This document shows positions 17,350 through 26,513 of a stretch of DNA of 64,000 bases, piece by piece (the stretch's first letter is position 1; each line of letters starts with the position of its first letter). Below the pieces are notes generated by a model. That model did no database searches. It was not told the DNA's origin and saw only the letters and a list, made by a program, of their open reading frames with translations. Source of the stretch: JBGQOJ01 sp052119585 (GTDB taxonomy: Bacteria > Pseudomonadota > Alphaproteobacteria > Rhodobacterales > Rhodobacteraceae); contig NZ_JBGQOJ010000011.1 of NCBI RefSeq assembly GCF_052119585.1, positions 1 through 64,000 of the forward strand, written 5' to 3'. Both the position numbers and the translations under genes were made by a program.

Positions 17350-18687
17350 TCAGATACCGGCATAGATTTCGGCCACTTTGGCCACCGCCATCGCGGGCGT
17401 CATCTCTACGCTTTCGCCGGTGCGTCGCGAGGTCAACTCGACAACGCCGTTCTTCAGCCCGCGCGGGCCGACGGTGATGCGCCATGGCAGACCGATCAGG
17501 TCCATCGTTGCGAACTTTGCACCTGCCCGCTCGTCGCGGTCATCATACAAGGGCTCCAGCCCCAGTGCGGTCAGCGACTGGTAAAGCGCCAGACAGGCGG
17601 CGTCCGCCTCATCGTCGCCCTGACGCAGGTTCACGATACCGCAATGGAACGGCGTGACGCCTTCGGGCCAGATGATGCCCTTGTCGTCGTGGCTTGCCTC
17701 GATGATCGCGCCCAGCAGGCGGCTGACACCAATCCCGTGCGACCCCATGTGCACCGGCGTTTTCTCTCCCGAAGGCGTGACCACTGTTGCACCCATCGGG
17801 TCCGAATACTTGGTGCCGAAATAGAAGATCTGCCCGACCTCGATCCCGCGCGACGTCTTGCGGCGCTCTTCGGGGATTGCATCGAACAAGGCGGCGTCGT
17901 GGGTTTCGTCTGTCCGCGCATAGGGCGTGGTCCATTCGGTCACGATCTCGGCGCAGGCCTCGCGGTTGTCGTAATCCACCGAACGGCCGCCGAAATTCAG
18001 ATCAAGGATCGCGCTGTCATAAAAGACCTCGCTTTCGCCGGTATCGGCCAGCACCAGAAATTCATGCGTGTCCTCGCCGCCGATCGGGCCGCTGTCGGCG
18101 CGCATCGGGATCGCCTTCAGGCCCATCCGTTCGTAGGTGCGCAGATAGCTGACCATGTGACGGTTGTAAGCGTGGATCGCCGCGTCTTTGTCGATGTCGA
18201 AGTTGTAGCCGTCCTTCATCAGGAACTCGCGCCCCCGCATCACCCCAAAGCGCGGGCGCATCTCGTCGCGGAATTTCCACTGGATATGATAGAGCGTCAG
18301 CGGCAGATCTTTGTAGCTGCTGACATTCGAGCGGAAAATATCGGTGATCATCTCTTCGTTCGTGGGACCATAAAGCAGGTCGCGACCGCCGCGATCCTTG
18401 ATCCTCAGCATCTCGTCGCCGTAATCGTCGTAACGGCCGCTTTCACGCCACAGGTCCGCCGGTTGCAGCGTCGGCATCAGCAACGGAATATGCCCCGCGC
18501 GGGCCTGTTCCTCGTGGACGATCTGCTCGATCCGCTTCAGCACCTTGTAGCCCAGCGGCAACCAGGAATAGATGCCCGCCGCCTGCTGCTTGATCATGCC
18601 GGCGCGCAACATATATCGGTGGCTGACAATCTGCGCCTCGGATGGCGTTTCTTTGAGAACTGGCAGGAAATATCGGCTGAGGCGCAT
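17350..18687 (-). CDS. proS: Prolyl-tRNA synthetase
   Basis: Charges tRNA-Pro. The 445-residue length matches the short alphaproteobacterial form that lacks the inserted editing domain of the E. coli enzyme. Class II motifs are visible: motif 1 near RIEQIVHEEQARAG, motif 2 WKFRDEMRPRFGVMRGREFLMKD (read in parts), and motif 3 GSHGIGVSRLLGA. An anticodon-binding domain forms the C-terminus. Divergent from the AI-2E permease gene. Confidence 0.95.
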   Translation of the reverse strand: MRLSRYFLPVLKETPSEAQIVSHRYMLRAGMIKQQAAGIYSWLPLGYKVLKRIEQIVHEEQARAGHIPLLMPTLQPADLWRESGRYDDYGDEMLRIKDRGGRDLLYGPTNEEMITDIFRSNVSSYKDLPLTLYHIQWKFRDEMRPRFGVMRGREFLMKDGYNFDIDKDAAIHAYNRHMVSYLRTYERMGLKAIPMRADSGPIGGEDTHEFLVLADTGESEVFYDSAILDLNFGGRSVDYDNREACAEIVTEWTTPYARTDETHDAALFDAIPEERRKTSRGIEVGQIFYFGTKYSDPMGATVVTPSGEKTPVHMGSHGIGVSRLLGAIIEASHDDKGIIWPEGVTPFHCGIVNLRQGDDEADAACLALYQSLTALGLEPLYDDRDERAGAKFATMDLIGLPWRITVGPRGLKNGVVELTSRRTGESVEMTPAMAVAKVAEIYAGI

Positions 18688-18839
18688 GGGGGTGCTCTTT
18701 GCTCTGGAATGCTTTCGCGCCCCGTCTAAGCCATCGCAACGGGTCAGGCAAGCGGGCGGGATGATCGCGCAAATCTAGCAGAGCCCTTGCAAGATTGCGC
18801 CCCTTGGGCGAAGAACATTCTGGGATAAGGAAAATCGGC

Positions 18840-19907
18840 ATGGGATTACCCGTCAGACAGCAAGTCACCTATTGGGGGATCGCCACACTGGCCTTCCTTT
18901 TGACGATGTGGTTTCTGGGCAATGTGATCCTGCCCTTTGTGCTGGGCGGTGCCATCGCCTATTGCCTTGACCCGATCGCCGACCGGATAGAGCGTCTGGG
19001 CACCAGCCGTGCCGTGGCCACCGTGATCATCACCCTTCTGGCGTTTATCCTGTTCATCCTTCTGGCGCTTCTGGTCATTCCGACGCTGATCCAGCAAACC
19101 ACCGCCCTGATCGGTGCGGCACCGGACCTGTTCCAGAGCCTTCAGGCCTTTTTGACAGAGCGGTTCCCATCGCTGATGGATTCCAGCAGCACTGTGCGGC
19201 AATCGCTGCAAAGCATCGGCACCGCGATTGAATCGCGGGGCGCCGAGGTGCTGAACGGCCTTGTGTCGTCGGCAATGAGCCTGCTGAACATCGTTGTCCT
19301 GCTGGTGATCGTGCCTGTGGTGGCGTTCTATCTGCTGCTCGACTGGGATAACATGGTGGCCAAGGTCGACGACCTTTTGCCGCGCGACCATGCCCCTGTA
19401 ATTCGCAGTCTTGCCAAGCAGATCGACCGGACGCTGGCCGCGTTCATCCGTGGGCAGGGCACGGTTTGCGTGATCCTTGGCACCTATTACGCCGCAGCAC
19501 TGATGCTGGCGGGGCTGCAATTCGGCGCGGTTGTGGGGGCTATCGCCGGTCTTATCTCGTTCATTCCCTATGTCGGCGCTGTGGTTGGCGGCGGTCTGGC
19601 GCTGGCGCTGGCGGTGTTCCAGTTCTGGGGCGACTGGGTCATGCTGGCGGTCATCGGCGGCATTTTCATCGCGGGCCAGATGGTCGAGGGCAACATCCTG
19701 ACCCCGAAACTGGTCGGCGGCAGCGTTGGCCTGCACCCGGTCTGGCTGATCTTTGCCTTGTCGGTGTTCGGGGCGCTGTTCGGGTTTGTCGGCATGCTGG
19801 TCGCCGTTCCCGTCGCGGCATCGCTGGGCGTCATCGCCCGCTTTGCCGTGGCCGAATACAAGAACGGTTTGCTGTACCGCGGTCTTGAAGGTGGAAAGAC
19901 CAAGTAA
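18840..19907 (+). CDS. AI-2E family (PerM) permease
   Basis: A 355-residue inner-membrane protein with about eight hydrophobic segments, the AI-2E/PerM architecture: two N-terminal helices, a helical linker (LIGAAPDLFQSLQAFL), and conserved C-terminal GLISFIPYVGAVVGGG and EGNILTPKLVG motifs. Family members export autoinducer-2 or act as Na+/H+ antiporters; the role here is open. AAGGA precedes the ATG at 18840. It is three bases from hdaA, the usual alphaproteobacterial order before ppk. Confidence 0.88.
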   Translation: MGLPVRQQVTYWGIATLAFLLTMWFLGNVILPFVLGGAIAYCLDPIADRIERLGTSRAVATVIITLLAFILFILLALLVIPTLIQQTTALIGAAPDLFQSLQAFLTERFPSLMDSSSTVRQSLQSIGTAIESRGAEVLNGLVSSAMSLLNIVVLLVIVPVVAFYLLLDWDNMVAKVDDLLPRDHAPVIRSLAKQIDRTLAAFIRGQGTVCVILGTYYAAALMLAGLQFGAVVGAIAGLISFIPYVGAVVGGGLALALAVFQFWGDWVMLAVIGGIFIAGQMVEGNILTPKLVGGSVGLHPVWLIFALSVFGALFGFVGMLVAVPVAASLGVIARFAVAEYKNGLLYRGLEGGKTK

Positions 19908-19910
19908 CCC

Positions 19911-20597
19911 ATGCCGCAACAACTGACATTCGACCTGCCAGGCAGAGCCGCACTGGGGCGCGATGATTTCTATGTCTCGCCCGCCAACGCGGTTGCCGTG
20001 GCCACCGTCACGGACTGGGCGCATTGGCCGAACGGCAAGCTGGTGCTTGCGGGCCAGACCGGATCGGGCAAGACCCACCTTGCCCATGTCTGGGCGGTCG
20101 AGGCAGCGGCCACCGTCGTGCCCGCCCGCGACCTGACGCTGGACCGCGTCGACACCCTTGCCGCACAATCACATGTGGTGATCGAGGACGTGCCGCTGAT
20201 CGCGGGGCAGGCAGAGCCGGAACAGGCGCTGTTTCACCTGCACAATCTGTTGCAGGCCGGCGGCGGCGCACTTTTGTTGACCGGCACCGACGCCCCCACG
20301 CGCTGGCGCCTTGCGCTGCCCGATCTGGCCAGCCGGATGCAGGGCACCTCTGTCGTCACGCTTGATCCGCCCGATGATGCGCTGTTGGCGGCTGTGCTGC
20401 TGAAGCTGTTCTCGGACCGTCAGCTTGCCGTGTCCCCCGCGTTGATCGGCTACTTGTTGCGGCGTATGGAACGGTCGTTTGCTGCGGCACAAACCATCGT
20501 GCAGACACTGGACCAGCGCGCCCTGCGAGAGGGCCGCGCCATCGGTCAATCCATGGCGGCAGAGGTGCTGGACAATCTTGAACGCGGAGACGCATAG
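19911..20597 (+). CDS. hdaA: HdaA, DnaA-related regulator of replication initiation
   Basis: A 228-residue AAA+ protein equal to the ATPase part of DnaA without the DNA-binding domain. Residues 4-10 (QLTFDLP) match the sliding-clamp-binding peptide of Hda proteins. Walker A is GQTGSGKTH at 48-56. Together with the loaded beta clamp, HdaA promotes ATP hydrolysis on DnaA and so limits re-initiation. It is probably cotranscribed with the upstream permease. The Pho box for ppk1 begins one base after its stop. Confidence 0.92.
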   Translation: MPQQLTFDLPGRAALGRDDFYVSPANAVAVATVTDWAHWPNGKLVLAGQTGSGKTHLAHVWAVEAAATVVPARDLTLDRVDTLAAQSHVVIEDVPLIAGQAEPEQALFHLHNLLQAGGGALLLTGTDAPTRWRLALPDLASRMQGTSVVTLDPPDDALLAAVLLKLFSDRQLAVSPALIGYLLRRMERSFAAAQTIVQTLDQRALREGRAIGQSMAAEVLDNLERGDA

Positions 20598-20615
20598 TTG
20601 TCATGTAATTGTCAC
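20598..20615 (+). promoter_or_regulatory. Pho box upstream of ppk1
   Basis: TTGTCAT-GTAA-TTGTCAC fits the two 7-base direct repeats with a 4-base spacer bound by PhoB. Ten bases later GATACC (20626-20631) sits where the -10 element of a PhoB-activated promoter is expected. This would put transcription start at or next to the ppk1 ATG at 20638. Confidence 0.75.
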
Positions 20616-20637
20616 ACATTGTGTGGATACCCGCCCC

Positions 20638-22812
20638 ATGACCAAAGCTGATTTCCTTGTGGCGCCGTTCGACGCGCCAACCGACCTTCCCGAAGCGGAT
20701 TTTGCCGGACCAAAGCGGTTTTTCAACCGTGAACTGTCGTGGCTTGCCTTTAACTGGCGTGTGCTGGAAGAGGCGGAAAACCCGCGTGTACCGCTGCTGG
20801 AACGCCTGCGGTTCCTGTCGATTTCGGCGACCAACCTTGATGAGTTCTACACCGTGCGCGTCGCGGGCCTGCGAGAGCTGGACCATGCTGGCAACACTAC
20901 CCCCGCGGCAGACGGCCTGACCCCGACAGAGCAGCTTGTGCTGATCAACGCCGATGCGCGCAAACTGTTGCTGGCGCAGCAGACCGCGTGGAACACCATC
21001 CGTGCCGAGATGGAGGAAAAGGGAATCACCCTGCTGACGCGCGGCGATCTTGACGACGAGGACCGGGTTTTTCTGGAAGTCGTGTTCATGAACAACGTCT
21101 TTCCCGTGTTGTCGCCGCTTGCCGTCGATCCGGCGCACCCGTTTCCGTTCATTCCGAATGCGGGCTACTCGCTTGCCCTGCATCTGGAACGCACCGCAGA
21201 CAAGCGGCCCTTGCAGGCGCTTTTGCCGATCCCCCAGCAGATCGACCGTTATGTCGAACTGCCGCCACGGAACGGAAAACAGCGGTTCCTGCCGCTGGAA
21301 GAGTTGCTGCTACTGCACCTTGTGCAACTGTTCCCCGGCTACAAGATGAAGGGCAATTGCGCCTTCCGCGTGTTGCGCGACAGCGATCTGGAGGTCGAGG
21401 ACGAGGCCGAAGATCTGGTGCGCGAGTTCGAAGTGGCGCTGAAGCGTCGCCGCCGTGGCGAAGTTGTCCGCCTGACCCTGTCCGCCGATGCCCCGCCCGC
21501 GCTGCGTCAGTTGATCATGGACCGCCTGATCGTGACAGAGGACGAGGTGGTGGAACTGGGCGGAATGCTGGGCATGACCGACCTTAAAGAGCTGGTGCTG
21601 GACAACCGGCCCGACCTTCTATGGCCCGCCTTTACCCCGCGTGTGCCCGAACGGGTTCAGGACCACGACGGCGACATGTTTGCCGCGATACAGCAAAAGG
21701 ACATGCTGCTGCATCACCCCTACGAGACCTTCGACATGGTGGTCCGGTTTCTGGCGCAAGCCGCGCGCGATCCAAATGTCGTCGCCATCAAGCAGACGCT
21801 GTATCGCACCAGCCGTGACAGCCCGATCGTCGAGGCCCTGTGCGAAGCCGCAGAGGCAGGCAAATCGGTGACCGCACTGGTCGAACTGAAGGCCCGCTTC
21901 GACGAGGCTGCCAACATCCGCCAGTCGCGCCGACTAGAGCGTGCGGGCGCCCATGTTGTCTATGGCTTTATGAATTACAAAACCCACGCGAAAATCAGCA
22001 CTGTCGTGCGCCGCGAGGGCAAGCAACTGGTGACCTATACCCATTACGGCACCGGCAACTATCACCCGATCACAGCGCGAATCTATACCGACCTGTCGTT
22101 CTTCACCTGCGATGCCGCCCTTGGGCGCGATGCAACAAAGGTGTTCAACTATCTGTCGGGATATGCCCAGCCAGAGCGTCTGGAAAACCTGTCCATCGCG
22201 CCGATCAGCCTGAAATCCAGCCTGCTGGACAGCATCGCCCGCGAGGCGGATTTTGCCCGCAGCGGCAAGCCGGCAGAAATCTGGGCCAAGATGAATTCCG
22301 TGGTCGATCCCGATGTCATCGACGGGCTTTATGCGGCGTCACAGGCGGGGGTCAAGATCAACCTTGTGATCCGTGGCATCTGCGGGCTTCGCCCCGGCAT
22401 CAAGGGCCTGTCCGAAAATATCCGCGTGAAATCCATCGTCGGGCGGTTTCTGGAACACAGCCGGATCGTCTGTTTCGGCAACGGTTACGGATTGCCGTCA
22501 AAAAAGGCGCGGGTCTATATCTCGTCTGCCGACTGGATGGGCCGCAACCTTGTGCGCCGCGTTGAAACGCTGGTTGAAATCACCAACCAGACCGTCAAGG
22601 CGCAGATTGTCAGCCAGATCATGGCGGCAAATATGGCGGACGAGGCGCAAAGCTGGGTTCTGGACGCCTTTGGCACCTATGTGCGACCCCCTGCCGCGCC
22701 CGGCGAACATCCGTTCAATTGCCACCGTTTCTTTATGGAAAACCCCTCTTTGTCGGGTCGCGGAACTGCGGGCGCGGCCGATGTGCCCGAACTGACGCAC
22801 AGCAAAGATTGA
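20638..22812 (+). CDS. ppk1: Polyphosphate kinase 1
   Basis: Makes polyphosphate reversibly from ATP at the inner membrane. The 724-residue protein begins with the N-domain motif RFFNRELSWLAFNWRVLEEA and has two phospholipase D-like catalytic halves. The phosphorylated histidine should be His450 in KTHAKIS; His607 in LEHSRIVCFGNG is the second active-site histidine. The ATG at 20638 matches the usual start; no strong ribosome site precedes it. The Pho box directly upstream indicates induction by phosphate starvation, and ppx follows. Confidence 0.96.
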   Translation: MTKADFLVAPFDAPTDLPEADFAGPKRFFNRELSWLAFNWRVLEEAENPRVPLLERLRFLSISATNLDEFYTVRVAGLRELDHAGNTTPAADGLTPTEQLVLINADARKLLLAQQTAWNTIRAEMEEKGITLLTRGDLDDEDRVFLEVVFMNNVFPVLSPLAVDPAHPFPFIPNAGYSLALHLERTADKRPLQALLPIPQQIDRYVELPPRNGKQRFLPLEELLLLHLVQLFPGYKMKGNCAFRVLRDSDLEVEDEAEDLVREFEVALKRRRRGEVVRLTLSADAPPALRQLIMDRLIVTEDEVVELGGMLGMTDLKELVLDNRPDLLWPAFTPRVPERVQDHDGDMFAAIQQKDMLLHHPYETFDMVVRFLAQAARDPNVVAIKQTLYRTSRDSPIVEALCEAAEAGKSVTALVELKARFDEAANIRQSRRLERAGAHVVYGFMNYKTHAKISTVVRREGKQLVTYTHYGTGNYHPITARIYTDLSFFTCDAALGRDATKVFNYLSGYAQPERLENLSIAPISLKSSLLDSIAREADFARSGKPAEIWAKMNSVVDPDVIDGLYAASQAGVKINLVIRGICGLRPGIKGLSENIRVKSIVGRFLEHSRIVCFGNGYGLPSKKARVYISSADWMGRNLVRRVETLVEITNQTVKAQIVSQIMAANMADEAQSWVLDAFGTYVRPPAAPGEHPFNCHRFFMENPSLSGRGTAGAADVPELTHSKD

Positions 22813-22866
22813 CGCGACCCCGCTGATCGCGGAAAAGTGGCCGCTGTGGAAGATGGAGTCGCCCCT

Positions 22867-24411
22867 ATGGACGGAAATGCAGAAAAGCCCGCAGACGAAT
22901 GGGGGCATTTCGGCAGGCCGTTGTTCGATGACCCAACTGCGCGACGATTGTCGCGGGTGGGGGTTGTCGACGTTGGGTCGAACTCTGTCCGGCTTGTGGT
23001 GTTTGACGGCGCCGCGCGGTCACCCGCCTATTTTTACAACGAAAAAATCATGTGCGCCCTTGGGGCCGGCCTGTCAGATACGGGCCGCCTGAACCCGCAG
23101 GGCCGCATCCGCGCATTGGCCGCGATCAAGCGCTTCGTCCTACTGGCCGAGGGCATGGGCATCAACCCTCTGTCCGCCGTGGCAACCGCCGCCGTCCGCG
23201 AGGCAAGCGACGGGCAGGATTTCCAGGACGACGTGCTGCGCGAAACCGGCCTGCATCTTTGGGTGATCGACGGCGAGGAAGAGGCGCGCCTGTCGGCACA
23301 GGGCGTCCTGCTGGGCTGGCCCGAAGCCAACGGCATGATCTGCGATATAGGCGGATCATCCATGGAGCTGGCAGAGATCGGCGACGGCAAGGTCGGGCGG
23401 CGCCTGACCTCGCCTCTGGGCCCGCTGAAGCTGCGCGATGTCGCGGGGGGCAAGAAGGGTCTGAAGGCGCATATCGCCAGGATCATCACCGGACTGCACG
23501 ACAGGATCCCGCGCGAGCACATGCGCCTGTTCCTTGTGGGCGGGTCATGGCGGGCGATTGCGCGTCTTGACATGGAGCGGCGCGGTTATCCGCTTCTGGT
23601 GCTGCACGAATACCGGATGACGACGCGCAGTGTGATGGACACGATCAAATGGATCGCCGAAAATGACCCGGATGATCTGCGGTCGCGCACCGGCACCTCG
23701 TCCGAACGGATGGCGCTGGTGCCGCTGGCCTGCATGGTGCTGCGCCAGTTGATCCGCACCTTCAAACCCAAGGAAATCGCGATTTCCAGCTATGGAATCC
23801 GCGAGGGCATGCTGTATGAACAGATGCCCGAACGCCTGCGCCAGCGCGACCCCCTGATCGAGGCGTGCCGCTTTGCAGAGGCCAAGGATGCGCGGATGCC
23901 CGGCATGGGTAAGGCGCTGTACAGCTTTTTGTTGCCGCTTTATAAATCGGCCCGACCGGAGCGACTGCGCCTGGTCAAGGCGGCTTGCCTGCTGCACGAT
24001 GTCAGCTGGCGTGCCCATCCCGACTACCGCGCCGAGGTCTGTTTTGACAACGCAACCCGCGCCAATCTGGGCGGCCTGACCCATCGGGAACGCGCGTTCA
24101 TGGGTCTGGCCCTGCTGCATCGTTACAAAAACAGCCGCACAGGATCGCGGTTTGAACCCGTGGTCGCCATGCTGCCCCCCAAGGATGTGATCGATGCCGA
24201 GGTTCTGGGCAAAGCCATGCGCTTTGGCTCTATGCTGTCGCTTGACGGTCCGGGGGCATTGGCCGAACTGCGCTACTTTCCGCAGAAAAAACTGTTGCAG
24301 CTGATCCTGTCAAAAAAGGCCGAAGGCCTGTTCGGCGAAGTGGCCGTTGCGCGGTTCAACTCTCTTGCGCAATCTTTGGGCTGCGCGACAACAGTCAGGA
24401 TTTCCGCCTAG
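22867..24411 (+). CDS. ppx: Exopolyphosphatase (Ppx/GppA family)
   Basis: Releases phosphate from polyphosphate ends, or hydrolyses pppGpp. The 514-residue protein has the ASKHA-fold phosphate loops (GVVDVGSNSVRLVV near 33 and ICDIGGSSMELAEI near 160) and a C-terminal HD-like domain (CLLHDVSW), longer than short Ppx forms. ATG 22867 follows GGAG by eight bases; a GTG at 22837 is possible. It lies 54 bases after ppk1 and likely shares its Pho control. It overlaps the next, convergent gene by four bases. Confidence 0.92.
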   Translation: MDGNAEKPADEWGHFGRPLFDDPTARRLSRVGVVDVGSNSVRLVVFDGAARSPAYFYNEKIMCALGAGLSDTGRLNPQGRIRALAAIKRFVLLAEGMGINPLSAVATAAVREASDGQDFQDDVLRETGLHLWVIDGEEEARLSAQGVLLGWPEANGMICDIGGSSMELAEIGDGKVGRRLTSPLGPLKLRDVAGGKKGLKAHIARIITGLHDRIPREHMRLFLVGGSWRAIARLDMERRGYPLLVLHEYRMTTRSVMDTIKWIAENDPDDLRSRTGTSSERMALVPLACMVLRQLIRTFKPKEIAISSYGIREGMLYEQMPERLRQRDPLIEACRFAEAKDARMPGMGKALYSFLLPLYKSARPERLRLVKAACLLHDVSWRAHPDYRAEVCFDNATRANLGGLTHRERAFMGLALLHRYKNSRTGSRFEPVVAMLPPKDVIDAEVLGKAMRFGSMLSLDGPGALAELRYFPQKKLLQLILSKKAEGLFGEVAVARFNSLAQSLGCATTVRISA

Positions 24412-24719
24412 ATTTCGATGTCGCCTTCATCGGGCGTGACCAGTTCGGCGGGCGTCTTGCGGCGAATGATGATATCGCCATTCGGCAGGATTTCAGGGGC
24501 GTGATAGGCGTTCAAATTCCCCAGTGCGTCCTGCAATTCGCGCATCGCAGGCTCTACCTCGCCCAGAAGGCCGCGCAGCAACAGCTTTGTGCCTTCGGAC
24601 AGCAGGTTCATACCCTCTTCGACATCGCCTGCGGCAGGCGGCGGCGCAGGCTGGTCCTGCGCAGTGGCGGGACCAAGGGCCAACATCAGAACGATCAAAG
24701 GCGCTGCAATCTGTTTCAT
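24408..24719 (-). CDS. Small exported protein, conserved hypothetical
   Basis: A 103-residue protein with a signal peptide (ALGPATA/Q near 20), a Pro-rich spacer (PAPPPAAG), one amphipathic helix (MNLLSEGTKLLLRGLLGEVEPAMRELQ in parts) and a C-terminal beta part (LPNGDIIIRRKTP). I recall close relatives in Rhodobacteraceae without known function; those sometimes carry an ATPase label that this sequence does not support (no Walker motif). Probably periplasmic. Confidence 0.75.
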   Translation of the reverse strand: MKQIAAPLIVLMLALGPATAQDQPAPPPAAGDVEEGMNLLSEGTKLLLRGLLGEVEPAMRELQDALGNLNAYHAPEILPNGDIIIRRKTPAELVTPDEGDIEI

Positions 24720-24756
24720 CGGATCAATATACGCGATCCGGTCGCAATTTTGAAGG

Positions 24757-25788
24757 TCAGAACGTCAAATCAACCGTGACCGGAAAGTGATCGGAGGCGG
24801 CGAGCAACGCATCCCGCAATTCCGGCACCTTGTAACACCCCGCATCATCGAACGGATGCCATATCCGCCAGACAGGGGCCTTTTCCATCAGAGCGGGCGA
24901 CACCATGATGTAGTCCAGCAGCGCCGACAGCCAGTGATCCTGCGCCTGAATGTAGAACCGGGCGGTCGCCGGCATGACCGGCGTGCGCTGCCCCAGCACC
25001 TGACGGGCATGCGGGTCGTTCAGGCGCAGTTCGGGCGGTTGGTCCGCACCCATCACGATCTCGACCCCGGACCGGCCAAACAGTTTTTCGTAGTCGTCCA
25101 ACCCCGGACCATCGTTGAAATCCCCCAGAACGATCAACGGATCCCCCGCAGCCAGATGCGCCGCCACGCGTTGCCGCAGCCAGATGCACTGGGCCAGCTG
25201 CTTGCGCCGGTTGTCGATGCCGATCCGTGTGGCCTGAATTTTGTCACGGGCACCATGAGGGGCCTTGGATTTGGCGTGCACGCCAATCATGCGGAACGCG
25301 GCCCCGTGTTTCGGGGTCACGATCAGTTCCAGCGGCGGTTTGGAAAACGTGACAAGGTCGGGGGTGCCGTCGATATCGACGTCGATCCGGAACACCCCGT
25401 CAAAGCGCGGCGCGTCATGGTTGCCCTTTTTGCCCGTCGCCTCGCCGATCGGGTCATGGACCGCATCCATGACATCGGGGTCGTATAGCATGGCTATTTC
25501 CTGCTGGGTCTCGTTCGAGAACCCCATCACCGCCTTGCGGACCCGCAGGTCATACCGCGCGGCAAAGGCTTCCAGCGACGCGACCGTCGATCTGCGCCTG
25601 TTGGAATCAGGCGCCTCGATGACCATGACCGCATCCGCGTTGATTGCGGTAAAAACGATGCCCAATGCGTCCAGCTGATCGGCCCGCGTCACATTCCAGC
25701 GCGCCGACCACTGGTCATCGGCCATGACGTTGTTTTCATCGTCAAACAGAGAATTGAACCATTCCACGTTATAGGTGGCAATCCGCAT
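24757..25788 (-). CDS. Endonuclease/exonuclease/phosphatase-fold enzyme
   Basis: A 343-residue protein with the EEP fold: YNVEWF at the start, the metal-binding Glu in VIEAPDS, GDFNDGPG and the terminal SDHFPVTVDL. These residues form the Mg-dependent phosphodiester-cleaving site, but the substrate (DNA, phospholipid or other) is not evident. There is no signal peptide. Its ATG overlaps the stop of the upstream DjlA-like gene by one base (TGATG), so the two are coupled. Confidence 0.85.
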   Translation of the reverse strand: MRIATYNVEWFNSLFDDENNVMADDQWSARWNVTRADQLDALGIVFTAINADAVMVIEAPDSNRRRSTVASLEAFAARYDLRVRKAVMGFSNETQQEIAMLYDPDVMDAVHDPIGEATGKKGNHDAPRFDGVFRIDVDIDGTPDLVTFSKPPLELIVTPKHGAAFRMIGVHAKSKAPHGARDKIQATRIGIDNRRKQLAQCIWLRQRVAAHLAAGDPLIVLGDFNDGPGLDDYEKLFGRSGVEIVMGADQPPELRLNDPHARQVLGQRTPVMPATARFYIQAQDHWLSALLDYIMVSPALMEKAPVWRIWHPFDDAGCYKVPELRDALLAASDHFPVTVDLTF

Positions 25789-26471
25789 CAGGCCGCGTCC
25801 TTGTTGATTGTCTCCCATGCCCGATTGATCGCGATCAGGCGTTTCTCTGCCAGTTTCACCGCCTCTTCGGGTAGGCCGCGGGCCATCATCCGGTCAGGAT
25901 GGGTATCGCGGACAAGCCCCCGCCACGCCGCGCGGACCTTTTCCAGCGGCGTGTCGGGGTCCACCCCCAGAACATCATAAGGATCGGGCACCGCGTCGGG
26001 CACAAACCTTGCGCGCAGGGTTTTGAATTGCCGACCGCTCAGCCCCAGTATCTCTGACACGCGGTGCAGGAACTCATCCTCGTCCGGGTGGTATTGCCCA
26101 TCGGCAAGGGCAATATGAAACAGCCCCTCCATCAGGTCGCACAGCATGCCGTTCGGGTCGGTTCCGAACATCGCCTTGATACGGTGCGCGTATTCCTCAA
26201 AACCTGCCACATCCTGACGCGCCATATTGAACAATCGCGCGGCGCTTGCCTCGTCCTCGGGCGGAATGGTGAACACCTCGCGAAAGGCGGTCACCTCGTC
26301 GCGGGTGACCTGGCCGTCGGCCTTGGCCATCTTCGCCCCCAACGCAATGACCGCGATGGTAAAGGCCACCGTGCGTTGCGGCGGCGACCGCAAACGGTCG
26401 AACACGGTCGATAACCCTTCGCCGGCGGCAAGGGCGGACAGGGCATCGGCAATGCGGGACCACAATGACAT
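25788..26471 (-). CDS. DjlA-like co-chaperone: TerB domain plus J domain
   Basis: A 227-residue protein with a TerB-like helical domain at about 30-150 (KMAKADGQVTRDEV and the repeat-like HIALADGQYHPDEDEF, acidic metal-binding loops) and a C-terminal J domain at about 163-227 with the DnaK-activating HPD at 191-193. E. coli DjlA has the same order but starts with a membrane helix; here there is none, so it should be soluble. It overlaps the nuclease-fold gene by one base. Confidence 0.88.
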   Translation of the reverse strand: MSLWSRIADALSALAAGEGLSTVFDRLRSPPQRTVAFTIAVIALGAKMAKADGQVTRDEVTAFREVFTIPPEDEASAARLFNMARQDVAGFEEYAHRIKAMFGTDPNGMLCDLMEGLFHIALADGQYHPDEDEFLHRVSEILGLSGRQFKTLRARFVPDAVPDPYDVLGVDPDTPLEKVRAAWRGLVRDTHPDRMMARGLPEEAVKLAEKRLIAINRAWETINKDAA

Positions 26472-26513
26472 ATGAATATTCTAACCTTTTGGTTGCCGGC
26501 TGTCAGTGCGGCT

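Noticed and set aside
24408..24719. ATPase annotation for the small exported protein
   Set aside because: No Walker A or B motif and a signal peptide is present; the label used for some relatives does not fit.
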